A DNA stretch of 64,000 nt. It comes from a virus. Positions 48,477-55,812 of the stretch are shown here, piece after piece (the stretch's first letter is position 1; every line of letters begins with the position of its first letter). The notes below the pieces were generated by a model. It searched no databases and was not told where the DNA came from. It saw nothing but the letters and a program-made list of their open reading frames with translations. Made by a program: the position numbers and the translations under genes. The stretch lies in the IMG/VR virus record IMGVR_UViG_3300042894_002735, positions 1 to 64,000 of that record; one strand, given 5' to 3'.

Positions 48477-48511
48477 AAATATAAATTGAAAAAAAAGTAA
48501 ATAAACAATTC

Positions 48512-49000
48512 TTAATAAATTAACACACAACGGTCCATTCTAAGTGTTGTTGCAATGGTTGCTAATCCATCCTGACTGTAATTCAACTGGTTAAAGTTAA
48601 CATCACTTAAGAATGTTCCATATAATATCCATTTTTCTACTACAACACCTGTTGGGTCTAACATCTCAAGGTCGACATCTTTTTTGTAACCCGCAGCATA
48701 ACCCATACGACCAGTTACTGATTCCGCACATAAACGAACCCATTCCATCATAGCTTGTGCGGCTGAAGGTCCAATTGGGTCACGGAATGTTACCGGAATT
48801 GTCTGCCAGTTAAATCTACCCGCAACGAATGTAGATGTATTTAAAAACGGTATTTCAACCGGATTAATTGTAATGTGTGGTCGAGCAGCGCTCTCAACAA
48901 ACCATTCGTTGATACCCAAAGATGATGGGAACCTTAGAATGAATCGGTTCATTCTTTTAGGTTCGTAAGGTATCGGCATTTTCATTAATAAATCAGCCAT
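48512..49000 (-). CDS. Tail tube protein, gp19-like
   Basis: A 162-residue protein. PYEPKRMNRFILRFPSSLGI at the start, RPHITINPVEIPFLN and VTFRDPIGPSAAQAMMEWV are the usual gp19 tube landmarks. The length is near T4 gp19 (163 residues). It forms the hexameric ring of the inner tube. It follows the sheath and HAD genes and has its own upstream TATTTAT element and downstream terminator, consistent with the high copy number needed. Confidence 0.93.
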   Translation of the reverse strand: MADLLMKMPIPYEPKRMNRFILRFPSSLGINEWFVESAARPHITINPVEIPFLNTSTFVAGRFNWQTIPVTFRDPIGPSAAQAMMEWVRLCAESVTGRMGYAAGYKKDVDLEMLDPTGVVVEKWILYGTFLSDVNFNQLNYSQDGLATIATTLRMDRCVLIY

Positions 49001-49034
49001 TGTTCTTTGTTTCTTTTACTTTGTTAATTTATCT

Positions 49035-49041
49035 ATAAATA
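49035..49041 (-). promoter_or_regulatory. TATTTAT late-promoter-like element
   Basis: TATTTAT on the coding strand, 34 bases before the tail tube ATG, in a 126-base intergenic gap that holds no other feature I can see. Confidence 0.5.
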
Positions 49042-49126
49042 TACAATTTGTAGTTTTTTTACCTATTGACTTTTAAAGGTTAATTTTCTACTATTGCATT
49101 GTATCTAGTTCTAGTTTCCAGTTTAT

Positions 49127-49951
49127 TTAATATTGCTTTTTAATTCCTCCAGCTGTTGAATAAGTAGTTAATCCTTCTTCTTTGTCTTTAAAATATCCTT
49201 TAATTGCTTCTAGGTTTTTTAAATCATCATCGGAAAACCCTATTTTAGGTTCAGCAGGAATAAATTTATTTGCAATGTCTTTTTTGAGGGTCGCCCTACC
49301 TTTAAGTAAAGAAGCCATCGATTTAATATAATAAATAAAATCTTCTAAAGCTTTTATTTTTGCTTGTTCAGGGTTTTGAGCTCCTGACGCATCACCAAAA
49401 CTTACAGGGTTATAACGATTCATTTCTAAATATGAACGTATAAGTTGTGTATCAGTCATTTTTTCTTCACCCGCAAACTCACGATATTTTCTTAAGTTCT
49501 TTAAAAGTTTTTCCTTATCTATACCCTGATAATTGTTTATGATGTAGTTGAAAACTCCCTCTTTAATTGTGTTCGGGTTATGACCTCTTGCGGTGATTAT
49601 CGCAAAAATGGACCCGTTGTTAACCGCTTCTACAAAGTCATCCCAAGCAGGACCTGGTTTAGCTCTCATAGCATCTATTAAAAACTGTCCATCACCAGGT
49701 GTTCTGAAGTTTCTAAATGGGTCATCAGAAAATCCTACAATAGTCTCACCCTTGTAATCGAATTTTTCTTTTCCTATTTTACTTCTGTATTCGGCGAAAT
49801 CATCTGTAGACATTTCTACATCATCACCATCTTCACTCTGTAAAATAATTTTAGTTGGCATATGGACAATGTTATCATCCCAGTCAAAAGCGTAATACTT
49901 AAGGTCTGGTGTCCCGTGTTTTGATATACCTTCTTTAAATTCTCTTTTCAT
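49127..49951 (-). CDS. HAD-superfamily hydrolase-like protein
   Basis: A 274-residue protein from ATG at 49951 (MKREFKEGISKHG). HAD motif I is AFDWDDN with the D-x-D pair at residues 23 and 25. Motif II is IITARGHNP, and GFSDDDLKNL near residue 245 fits the acidic motif IV. Substrate is unknown; family members are phosphatases, including nucleotide and polynucleotide phosphatases. The longest frame adds ten residues from a GTG, but these are encoded by the sheath terminator hairpin, so I reject that start. It lies between sheath and tube genes. Confidence 0.75.
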   Translation of the reverse strand: MKREFKEGISKHGTPDLKYYAFDWDDNIVHMPTKIILQSEDGDDVEMSTDDFAEYRSKIGKEKFDYKGETIVGFSDDPFRNFRTPGDGQFLIDAMRAKPGPAWDDFVEAVNNGSIFAIITARGHNPNTIKEGVFNYIINNYQGIDKEKLLKNLRKYREFAGEEKMTDTQLIRSYLEMNRYNPVSFGDASGAQNPEQAKIKALEDFIYYIKSMASLLKGRATLKKDIANKFIPAEPKIGFSDDDLKNLEAIKGYFKDKEEGLTTYSTAGGIKKQY

Positions 49952-49960
49952 ATTGGCAAA

Positions 49961-49983
49961 AAGTGGGGTGATTAACCCCACTT
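49961..49983 (-). terminator. Terminator after the tail sheath gene
   Basis: A perfect nine-base-pair GC-containing stem (AAGTGGGGT/ACCCCACTT) with a five-base loop, followed on the minus strand by TTTTT. It lies 15 bases after the sheath stop and ends about 10 bases before the HAD ATG. Confidence 0.85.
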
Positions 49984-49998
49984 ATAATTAGTAGTTTA

Positions 49999-52900
49999 TT
50001 AGATATTTTCAAACGAAGCTCCTGTTGGAGTAATGAAGAATTCGATATCGATGAATTCAAGTGCCTTCGTTGGTTTTAAGTAAATTTTACCTGTTAATGT
50101 ATTTCTGTCTAAATCTTCAGGTGAAGAACTTACTGTTACACGGAAGTCGTAAAGACCTCTATCTCTTCTGATTGAATCCAAGATTGGGTTTACAGAATCC
50201 AAGAATTGTTGTCTTACGATTTCGTCGTTTTGTTCAAACAATAATCTTACAGCTACCGCTGAAATCAACTTACGAGCTTGTAGTAACAATCTTCTTACGT
50301 TCAATCTGTTCAATGCTGAATCAGAAACTTGTAGAGTTTTGTTACCCCAAATTACTGTTCCTACGTCTGCGAAAGTTGCGATAGGGTTGATACGACCTTG
50401 GTAAAGAGTATCTCTATCTTCTTGAGTTAGTTTTAATCTTGCTTTGATTGAGTTTACAAGACCTCTTGTGTAACCCGCAGATGCGAACCAAGGGAATGAA
50501 ATGTTATCAGTCAATGCTAAGTTTCTACAAACTTCACCTGTTGGGGGTAGATAGATTTGAGTGTTGTTAACAGTATCTCTTGTTAAAATCCAAGGATAGA
50601 ACGTTGCTGTATAACTTGAGTCGATACCTGTTTGGTCAAGATTATCAACCGCTTCTTGAGGGTAAATAATTTCAAATTGACTGTTAGCGTCAGGTGTATA
50701 CATATTGTAATCAGGTGTTGTTACAATGTAAACAGAGTCCGCTCTTTCGTTAGACACCATTCCGATTGCCAATTCACACAAGTTAGAATTGTTAACATAA
50801 TCGATACTTGCGGTTGCAAATACATTGATGTTTGTTGATTCAGGGTTGTTGAACGACAAGATACCAAGTAAGTATGCGTAGTAGTCGGTGTTAGCAAAGT
50901 CTTGAGTGTTGTTAGCAACAACTATTCTTTTAAATGTACCGTCTCCTGTAGCGTTAGGGTATCTAACTGATGGGTAAGCACCTTGTAAGAAACCTGATGC
51001 ACCTAATGCGAATCTGTCTTGGTTTGTTCTAAACTCTCTATAGATATCCCATCCGTCAAATCCACCTTGGAAACACATAGTGTATTTTCTTGAATATAAG
51101 AAGTAGTATGGGTTTTCTTGAGTTGTAGGTTCGTCAGAGAAATTAGCTACACCACAAACAAACGCCGCTTGTCCACTAGTTACGAATGCATCACCGATAG
51201 TTACAATTGTTGCTCCTGAATCCATATGGAAACCTTGTGTTAAGTAATTCCAAGGTGCCGATTCTGTAGCCAAGTACCAGTTAGTAACAGGATTTTGTTT
51301 ACCTTTGTATTGTAACAAGTCAGAATCAATACCTAAAGAACTTGAAAAACCTAAGTAAGTTCTTCTTACGATATCTCCTGATGAGGTTACAATGTTAGAA
51401 CCACCTGCAGTTGTACCAAATGGTGGGTCAAATACTGTTTCACCTGGATAATAATATTTGTTTTTGATTATTGCGAAAGGTGATGGATTTGATGCTGTTT
51501 CGTAAACTCTTGATTCTAAACCATAGAATCCACAAGGAAGTGCATCTATTACATATTCGTCAGATAACTCAATCATAATATATGCCGAGTTTAAAGGATA
51601 TTCACCATCTGATGAACCAACTTTTTTAGCTACGAAACTGTTTGAACCCGGGTCCATCGTACAGTTTGTGTATTTTTCATAAACAACAGGATTAGCATCT
51701 GTGTCAAAGAAATCACGAACTAAGATGTCAAATGTCATATTACTGAACGAAAGGTTAGCAATTGAAATTTTAACTTCTGTGTTAGCTGAGTTACCATCAG
51801 AGATAGAAACAAATCTAAATAATTTGTAAACCTTGTTACCTCTTAATTCAGATACAACATAAGGTGTTTTAGGTGTTTGATATCTATCAAGGTACCAAGC
51901 GATTGTCGTTGTAGATGAAGTATCTCTCGCTTCAGGTAAAGCAACCATTTCTGGCTGAATACCTCTAATGTAACCTTTATTATAACCATAGTTTAAAAGA
52001 CCAGGGTAAGACTCCTCAACAAATACAGGAACTTGAGTTCTTGGTTTGAAGAAGTTTGTCACACCTAATACTTTTGTAATATAATTTGAATTATTTGATT
52101 GGAATGATACATCAAATGTAAATCCTGAACCTTGATAAGTTGCCCCACTCAATTGGAATGTTGCAAAAGGACTTTGTGATATACCTGAGTATGCGCCTGT
52201 TGTAACCATTTGTAAATCTGTAAGACCTGTAACTTGGTAAGTCATACCGTGGTCGTTAGCGTCATAGATTGAAATACCTCTTGAACGTAGAGTTGCAACA
52301 ACCAAGTTATTGTAATCTGTATAAGCAGTACCACTATAAGTGTAGATACTACCTGACAATGTTCCGTAGAATGTTCCCGAAGCGCCTGTAAAGTAATTTG
52401 AAACCGCATAATCCCAAGAATAACCTGAGTAACCATTACCTGTTGTTGGATTGAATGCTGCGTAGAACCAAGTGTCGTTGTTTCCGTCAGTTAAATCGTT
52501 AGCTTCCAAATCAATACTATCACAACCAAATTGGTTAGTTAAACCTGTAAATGTTCCATCAAGGTTTGTATAACCTGTTGTTGGGATTGCTCCGTAAACA
52601 ACTGCAGTTGTTGCTGAAAGATTTGTATTACCTGATATACTTTGTACAAACGATGTGATGTCTGAATTATAAGTTGATGTTGAACCATCCGCTAATGTAT
52701 ACTGAACATTCAACTCATTAGATAACACTGAAGGTAATGACGATGTGAATGTAATCGTACTACCTGATGAATATCCACTAAAGTTTGCAGTAAAGTTTTG
52801 AGGGATAGCATATCCTGTGTCAATTCCAACAGTTGTTCCATCAACATTGGCAATTAATCTAATTGACCAAGATGGACCAGCATCATACCCTGACAAACCT

Positions 52901-53199
52901 AAAATTCTTGTTACGAATAATTGGTTAGATTGTTGTAGGTAAGACTTTGCAATGTAAGCCGCCTCATATTTAGGGATTTGAGTTCCGATAAATTTTACTG
53001 GTTCTGTTCCACCAAAAAATGTTTGGAATTCATCGTAATTTGTAATGAAGATTGGTTCGAAGGCTGGACCCTTTAAAGTCTCCCCAACTAATCCCAAAGT
53101 TGTAACACCTACGCTTTGTGCTACGAAAGATAAGTCTGTTTCTGAAGTATAAACGCCGGGTGAGACGAAAACCTTTTGATTTGCTTGTGCTGTTGCCAT
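49999..53199 (-). CDS. Tail sheath protein, gp18-like
   Basis: A 1,066-residue contractile sheath subunit. The N-terminus (FVSPGVYTSETDLSFVAQSV, then GLVGETLKGPAFEP) and the C-terminal domain (LNVRRLLLQARKLISAVAVR, FRVTVSSSPEDLDRNTLTG) are typical of sheath proteins. T4 gp18 is 659 residues; the extra ~400 residues lie in the middle and are Gly/Ser/Thr/Tyr-rich beta-type sequence (about 120-390), probably surface-exposed decorations. A TATTTAT element lies 37 bases upstream and a strong terminator follows. Confidence 0.93.
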   Translation of the reverse strand: MATAQANQKVFVSPGVYTSETDLSFVAQSVGVTTLGLVGETLKGPAFEPIFITNYDEFQTFFGGTEPVKFIGTQIPKYEAAYIAKSYLQQSNQLFVTRILGLSGYDAGPSWSIRLIANVDGTTVGIDTGYAIPQNFTANFSGYSSGSTITFTSSLPSVLSNELNVQYTLADGSTSTYNSDITSFVQSISGNTNLSATTAVVYGAIPTTGYTNLDGTFTGLTNQFGCDSIDLEANDLTDGNNDTWFYAAFNPTTGNGYSGYSWDYAVSNYFTGASGTFYGTLSGSIYTYSGTAYTDYNNLVVATLRSRGISIYDANDHGMTYQVTGLTDLQMVTTGAYSGISQSPFATFQLSGATYQGSGFTFDVSFQSNNSNYITKVLGVTNFFKPRTQVPVFVEESYPGLLNYGYNKGYIRGIQPEMVALPEARDTSSTTTIAWYLDRYQTPKTPYVVSELRGNKVYKLFRFVSISDGNSANTEVKISIANLSFSNMTFDILVRDFFDTDANPVVYEKYTNCTMDPGSNSFVAKKVGSSDGEYPLNSAYIMIELSDEYVIDALPCGFYGLESRVYETASNPSPFAIIKNKYYYPGETVFDPPFGTTAGGSNIVTSSGDIVRRTYLGFSSSLGIDSDLLQYKGKQNPVTNWYLATESAPWNYLTQGFHMDSGATIVTIGDAFVTSGQAAFVCGVANFSDEPTTQENPYYFLYSRKYTMCFQGGFDGWDIYREFRTNQDRFALGASGFLQGAYPSVRYPNATGDGTFKRIVVANNTQDFANTDYYAYLLGILSFNNPESTNINVFATASIDYVNNSNLCELAIGMVSNERADSVYIVTTPDYNMYTPDANSQFEIIYPQEAVDNLDQTGIDSSYTATFYPWILTRDTVNNTQIYLPPTGEVCRNLALTDNISFPWFASAGYTRGLVNSIKARLKLTQEDRDTLYQGRINPIATFADVGTVIWGNKTLQVSDSALNRLNVRRLLLQARKLISAVAVRLLFEQNDEIVRQQFLDSVNPILDSIRRDRGLYDFRVTVSSSPEDLDRNTLTGKIYLKPTKALEFIDIEFFITPTGASFENI

Positions 53200-53236
53200 T
53201 TAGTTATTCTTTTCTAAAAATGAATTTATTTTTATC

Positions 53237-53243
53237 ATAAATA
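53237..53243 (-). promoter_or_regulatory. TATTTAT late-promoter-like element
   Basis: TATTTAT on the coding strand, 37 bases before the sheath ATG, in the divergent gap shared with the plus-strand 54-residue gene. Confidence 0.5.
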
Positions 53244-53299
53244 TTTGATTAAAACACAAAAAACTTGACTTTTGAATATGTATTTGTAAACGGTAAGAA

Positions 53300-53321
53300 T
53301 TTATTCTGCCTTTATTCTGCC
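53300..53321 (+). repeat. Tandem 11-base repeat ahead of the small plus-strand gene
   Basis: TTTATTCTGCC occurs twice in direct tandem (53300-53310 and 53311-53321), ending two bases before the ATG at 53324. It could be an operator for the adjacent DNA-binding-type protein. A TTGACT at 53265-53270 may be part of a promoter. Confidence 0.6.
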
Positions 53322-53323
53322 TT

Positions 53324-53488
53324 ATGGACAAAACACCTCATAAAATAAAGAATTTAAAGATTTCTGTTGAAGCACACACAATGTTAAAAAAACACTGTGA
53401 AAAACACGGTTTAAAGATTTATAAGTTTTTGGAAAACTTAATTGCCGAAAAGTGTAAAGAAAAAAAAGATATCTACGGAGAGGATTAA
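53324..53488 (+). CDS. Small ribbon-helix-helix-like regulator
   Basis: A 54-residue protein on the plus strand within an otherwise minus-strand block. The pattern IKNLKISVEAHTMLKKHCEK, then GLKIYKFLENLIAEKC, fits a ribbon-helix-helix (Arc/MetJ-type) DNA-binding fold: a basic beta strand followed by two helices. Its TAA overlaps the stop of the convergent gene at 53485. It lies divergent from the sheath gene, so it could regulate itself or the sheath promoter. The two tandem repeats just upstream would be natural binding sites. Family assignment is by pattern only. Confidence 0.7.
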   Translation: MDKTPHKIKNLKISVEAHTMLKKHCEKHGLKIYKFLENLIAEKCKEKKDIYGED

Positions 53489-54528
53489 ACCAACTTGGCA
53501 ACAAAGTCTATATTTGCTTCTTGACCAACAGTTTCTTTATTAACCTCAATCAAAATAATATCATTTGTGTTGAGTTGGATTAAGTCTAAATCAGAACCAT
53601 AGTAATCGCCATTTATGTAAACATCAAATGAATCAACATTTGTTGTACCCATTAAATTTAAATCAATTCGGTAATCAACAATATCACTTAAACTTGTATT
53701 ACCCGATGTGTAAATAAAATTGAATGGAAATTCATTTGGGTTTGGTGGCATAATCTCTGCTCGTTTAGCATTTGCCAAACTTGCATCAACTTCAAATAAT
53801 TCTAATACTCTACTAACCGCGGGTTTTACTTGGAACTCTTCTTCGTCAATCAAGTAACCTAACATTGTAAAATCATAACTTTGGACATAATATTTTCTTT
53901 TGTCCAAATCCATAACAGAATTATCCGTAACGTTATCCATAATGATTGGAACATACTGACCTTTAATAAAGGTATATGCCTGTCTTGATGAAAAAGTTTG
54001 CATCACATTTTTATTAAATGTGTTTAACTCTCTCATTCTATTACAGATTATTTTTACACTATATTTTATATCCACAGGAACAGGTTGGGGGATTGTATAA
54101 ACATCATACCCTTTTACGTTTCCGTTCCAAGTAGGAACTGTAGCATAATAAAATTGTTTTCTATTTGGAATAGTATACTGTGTGGATGGATTGGTTCCGT
54201 ATTTAACTTCAGGATTTCTAACTGTTGTAATAAATGGTGGGTTCGTATTGAAGTCAGGGTCTTTGAAGTTCCAAGTTTCAGTAAACTGTGACCAATTTTG
54301 TGTTGTGATAATTTTATCAATAACAGGAACTGTTTTACCCTCAACAACAAGTTTTAAAGAATCCTTAACAAAATCGAGCATACCCCTATCCAAATCAGCG
54401 TGTAATACGGACTTTGGTAGATATGTCCCATCTTTTTGAATATACTCAAGAAGTTCTCGTCTTCTTTCGGATAAAATTTTTGGTGGAACTAAATCTATGT
54501 TTGGTTTTATTTGCTTTGGGAACCCCAT
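53485..54528 (-). CDS. Putative tail completion/sheath stabiliser protein (gp15-like)
   Basis: A 347-residue protein from ATG at 54528 (MGFPKQIKPNIDLVP). The longest frame starts five codons earlier at TTG inside the upstream stop and is rejected. A central stretch (PVDIKYSVKIICNRMRELN, then FIKGQYVPIIMDN, then YYVQSYDFTMLGYLIDEEEF) resembles T4 gp15-type tail completion proteins, which cap the sheath. The C-terminal 70 residues form an extra beta-type domain. The position between neck candidates and the sheath supports this. Confidence in the exact counterpart is low. Confidence 0.55.
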   Translation of the reverse strand: MGFPKQIKPNIDLVPPKILSERRRELLEYIQKDGTYLPKSVLHADLDRGMLDFVKDSLKLVVEGKTVPVIDKIITTQNWSQFTETWNFKDPDFNTNPPFITTVRNPEVKYGTNPSTQYTIPNRKQFYYATVPTWNGNVKGYDVYTIPQPVPVDIKYSVKIICNRMRELNTFNKNVMQTFSSRQAYTFIKGQYVPIIMDNVTDNSVMDLDKRKYYVQSYDFTMLGYLIDEEEFQVKPAVSRVLELFEVDASLANAKRAEIMPPNPNEFPFNFIYTSGNTSLSDIVDYRIDLNLMGTTNVDSFDVYINGDYYGSDLDLIQLNTNDIILIEVNKETVGQEANIDFVAKLV

Positions 54529-54529
54529 A

Positions 54530-54943
54530 TTAGTTATTAACAATAAAAATTTTATTTTTACGATTTACCATATCAACCGCATTGGCGTGAAATACTGGTT
54601 CTTCAGTATCTTTGTAAACAAATGAGTCATAAACATCGGGCTTATATGTTACAACAATACCGTTTGGTTCTTTAGGGATATTTTCACAAGGGTATTGACA
54701 AAAATCTTCCAAGTAACCAATAACAAATGCGTGAACATTTTTTGATTTTTCACGACGAACTCGGTCTCTACCACCCTTTCTAACTCTGAACTCCACATCA
54801 CTTAATTTTACAAAGTCGGCGTGCATAATAACCTTACCATCAAACGTTACTGAAAAAGTATGTTTGTGTAGGTTATAATACACCATAACTCTTTTACCTA
54901 AAAAGGCAGATTCAAATTGTGATTCAGTAATTAGTATTTTCAT
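54530..54943 (-). CDS. Hypothetical protein with an MKILITE N-terminus
   Basis: A 137-residue protein that begins MKILITESQFESAF. The same start pattern, MKI-I/L-ITE, occurs in the upstream 98-residue gene. The rest is basic and beta-prone (VMVYYNLHKHTFSVTFDGKV) with no family I recognise. It ends one base before the ATG of the gp15-like gene. Context suggests a minor virion or head-associated protein. Confidence 0.65.
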   Translation of the reverse strand: MKILITESQFESAFLGKRVMVYYNLHKHTFSVTFDGKVIMHADFVKLSDVEFRVRKGGRDRVRREKSKNVHAFVIGYLEDFCQYPCENIPKEPNGIVVTYKPDVYDSFVYKDTEEPVFHANAVDMVNRKNKIFIVNN

Positions 54944-54952
54944 ATATTATAA

Positions 54953-55249
54953 TTATTTTGAACAATAGTTATCGTAGGTGTGAATAAAGAAATCCCTAAA
55001 TTGTGATTGATACCCATTGTCAATAAGATATTGATAGATATACTCATATAAATCATCATTACCAATTTGTTCACATAATTGTTCGACAATATTTGCCATT
55101 GATGAATCAACATATTCTCTAATTTCATCTTTACTCCAATAATCACAAACAGAATCACGGTCCAAGTCACTTATGTGTTCATCGACATACCCCAATCTTC
55201 GTTGTAGTCTTAACATATTGTATTGTCTCTCTGTGATGATGATTTTCAT
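54953..55249 (-). CDS. Hypothetical protein with an MKIIITE N-terminus
   Basis: A 98-residue acidic, helical protein that begins MKIIITERQYNML. It shares its N-terminal pattern with the next gene (nine bases downstream) but not the rest of its sequence. Its ATG overlaps the stop of the 171-residue gene (TAATG). No family is recognised. Confidence 0.65.
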   Translation of the reverse strand: MKIIITERQYNMLRLQRRLGYVDEHISDLDRDSVCDYWSKDEIREYVDSSMANIVEQLCEQIGNDDLYEYIYQYLIDNGYQSQFRDFFIHTYDNYCSK

Positions 55250-55764
55250 TAAAATCCGTCAAATTCATTTACCGTAACCGGGGTTGCGATAATTGTTCTG
55301 TAGAATGGTTTGTAACCACCATACGTATGTTTATTGTCTGAAGTAACCCTTCCATCATCGGCTACAGAGAAATATCTAACCTTATCTTCAGTTAAATAAT
55401 AACCCAAGTAATCACCAAACATTACATCAACACCAAGTTCATCAAGATAAGATTGGTAAACAGAAAATTTCATATTACCAGGTTCCATTTGTTCAACCCT
55501 ACTCTGACCTAAGAATTGTGTGGTAGGTGCCATAATTTGAACAAGACCCTTAAGTTCAACAGGGGGTAGGTATTTGATACCACCTTCCAAAGCTTCTCCA
55601 TAAACATCATCAGTATTTGTTTTATATCTGTCGACTCTATAAAGGATTACGGTAAAGTTCATATCACCCTCTAACCACTCTGAACCCATTGCAATATCAA
55701 GGGCATAATCCTCACCACCAAAGAATTTACCTAATCTTGTAATTGGAACTAATTTTTCTCCCAT
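55249..55764 (-). CDS. Putative neck/head-closure protein
   Basis: A 171-residue protein (MGEKLVPITRLGKFFGGEDY). The stretch VYGEALEGGIKYLPPVELKG resembles neck proteins of T4-like marine phages, which carry Y-G-E/D followed by a short loop and a P-x-E/K strand. This similarity is weak. It heads the minus-strand structural block that runs on to the sheath. A TATTTAT element sits only four bases before the annotated ATG, so a downstream start is possible, although ATG at 55764 gives the most natural N-terminus. Confidence 0.5.
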   Translation of the reverse strand: MGEKLVPITRLGKFFGGEDYALDIAMGSEWLEGDMNFTVILYRVDRYKTNTDDVYGEALEGGIKYLPPVELKGLVQIMAPTTQFLGQSRVEQMEPGNMKFSVYQSYLDELGVDVMFGDYLGYYLTEDKVRYFSVADDGRVTSDNKHTYGGYKPFYRTIIATPVTVNEFDGF

Positions 55765-55768
55765 ATTG

Positions 55769-55775
55769 ATAAATA
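55769..55775 (-). promoter_or_regulatory. TATTTAT element next to a start codon
   Basis: TATTTAT on the minus strand, only four bases before the ATG at 55764, in the short divergent gap ahead of the SNF2-type helicase gene. If it is a promoter, the transcript would be nearly leaderless. Confidence 0.35.
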
Positions 55776-55812
55776 CAATTATATTGATTATTATTATGTA
55801 AAATGCTTTTTG

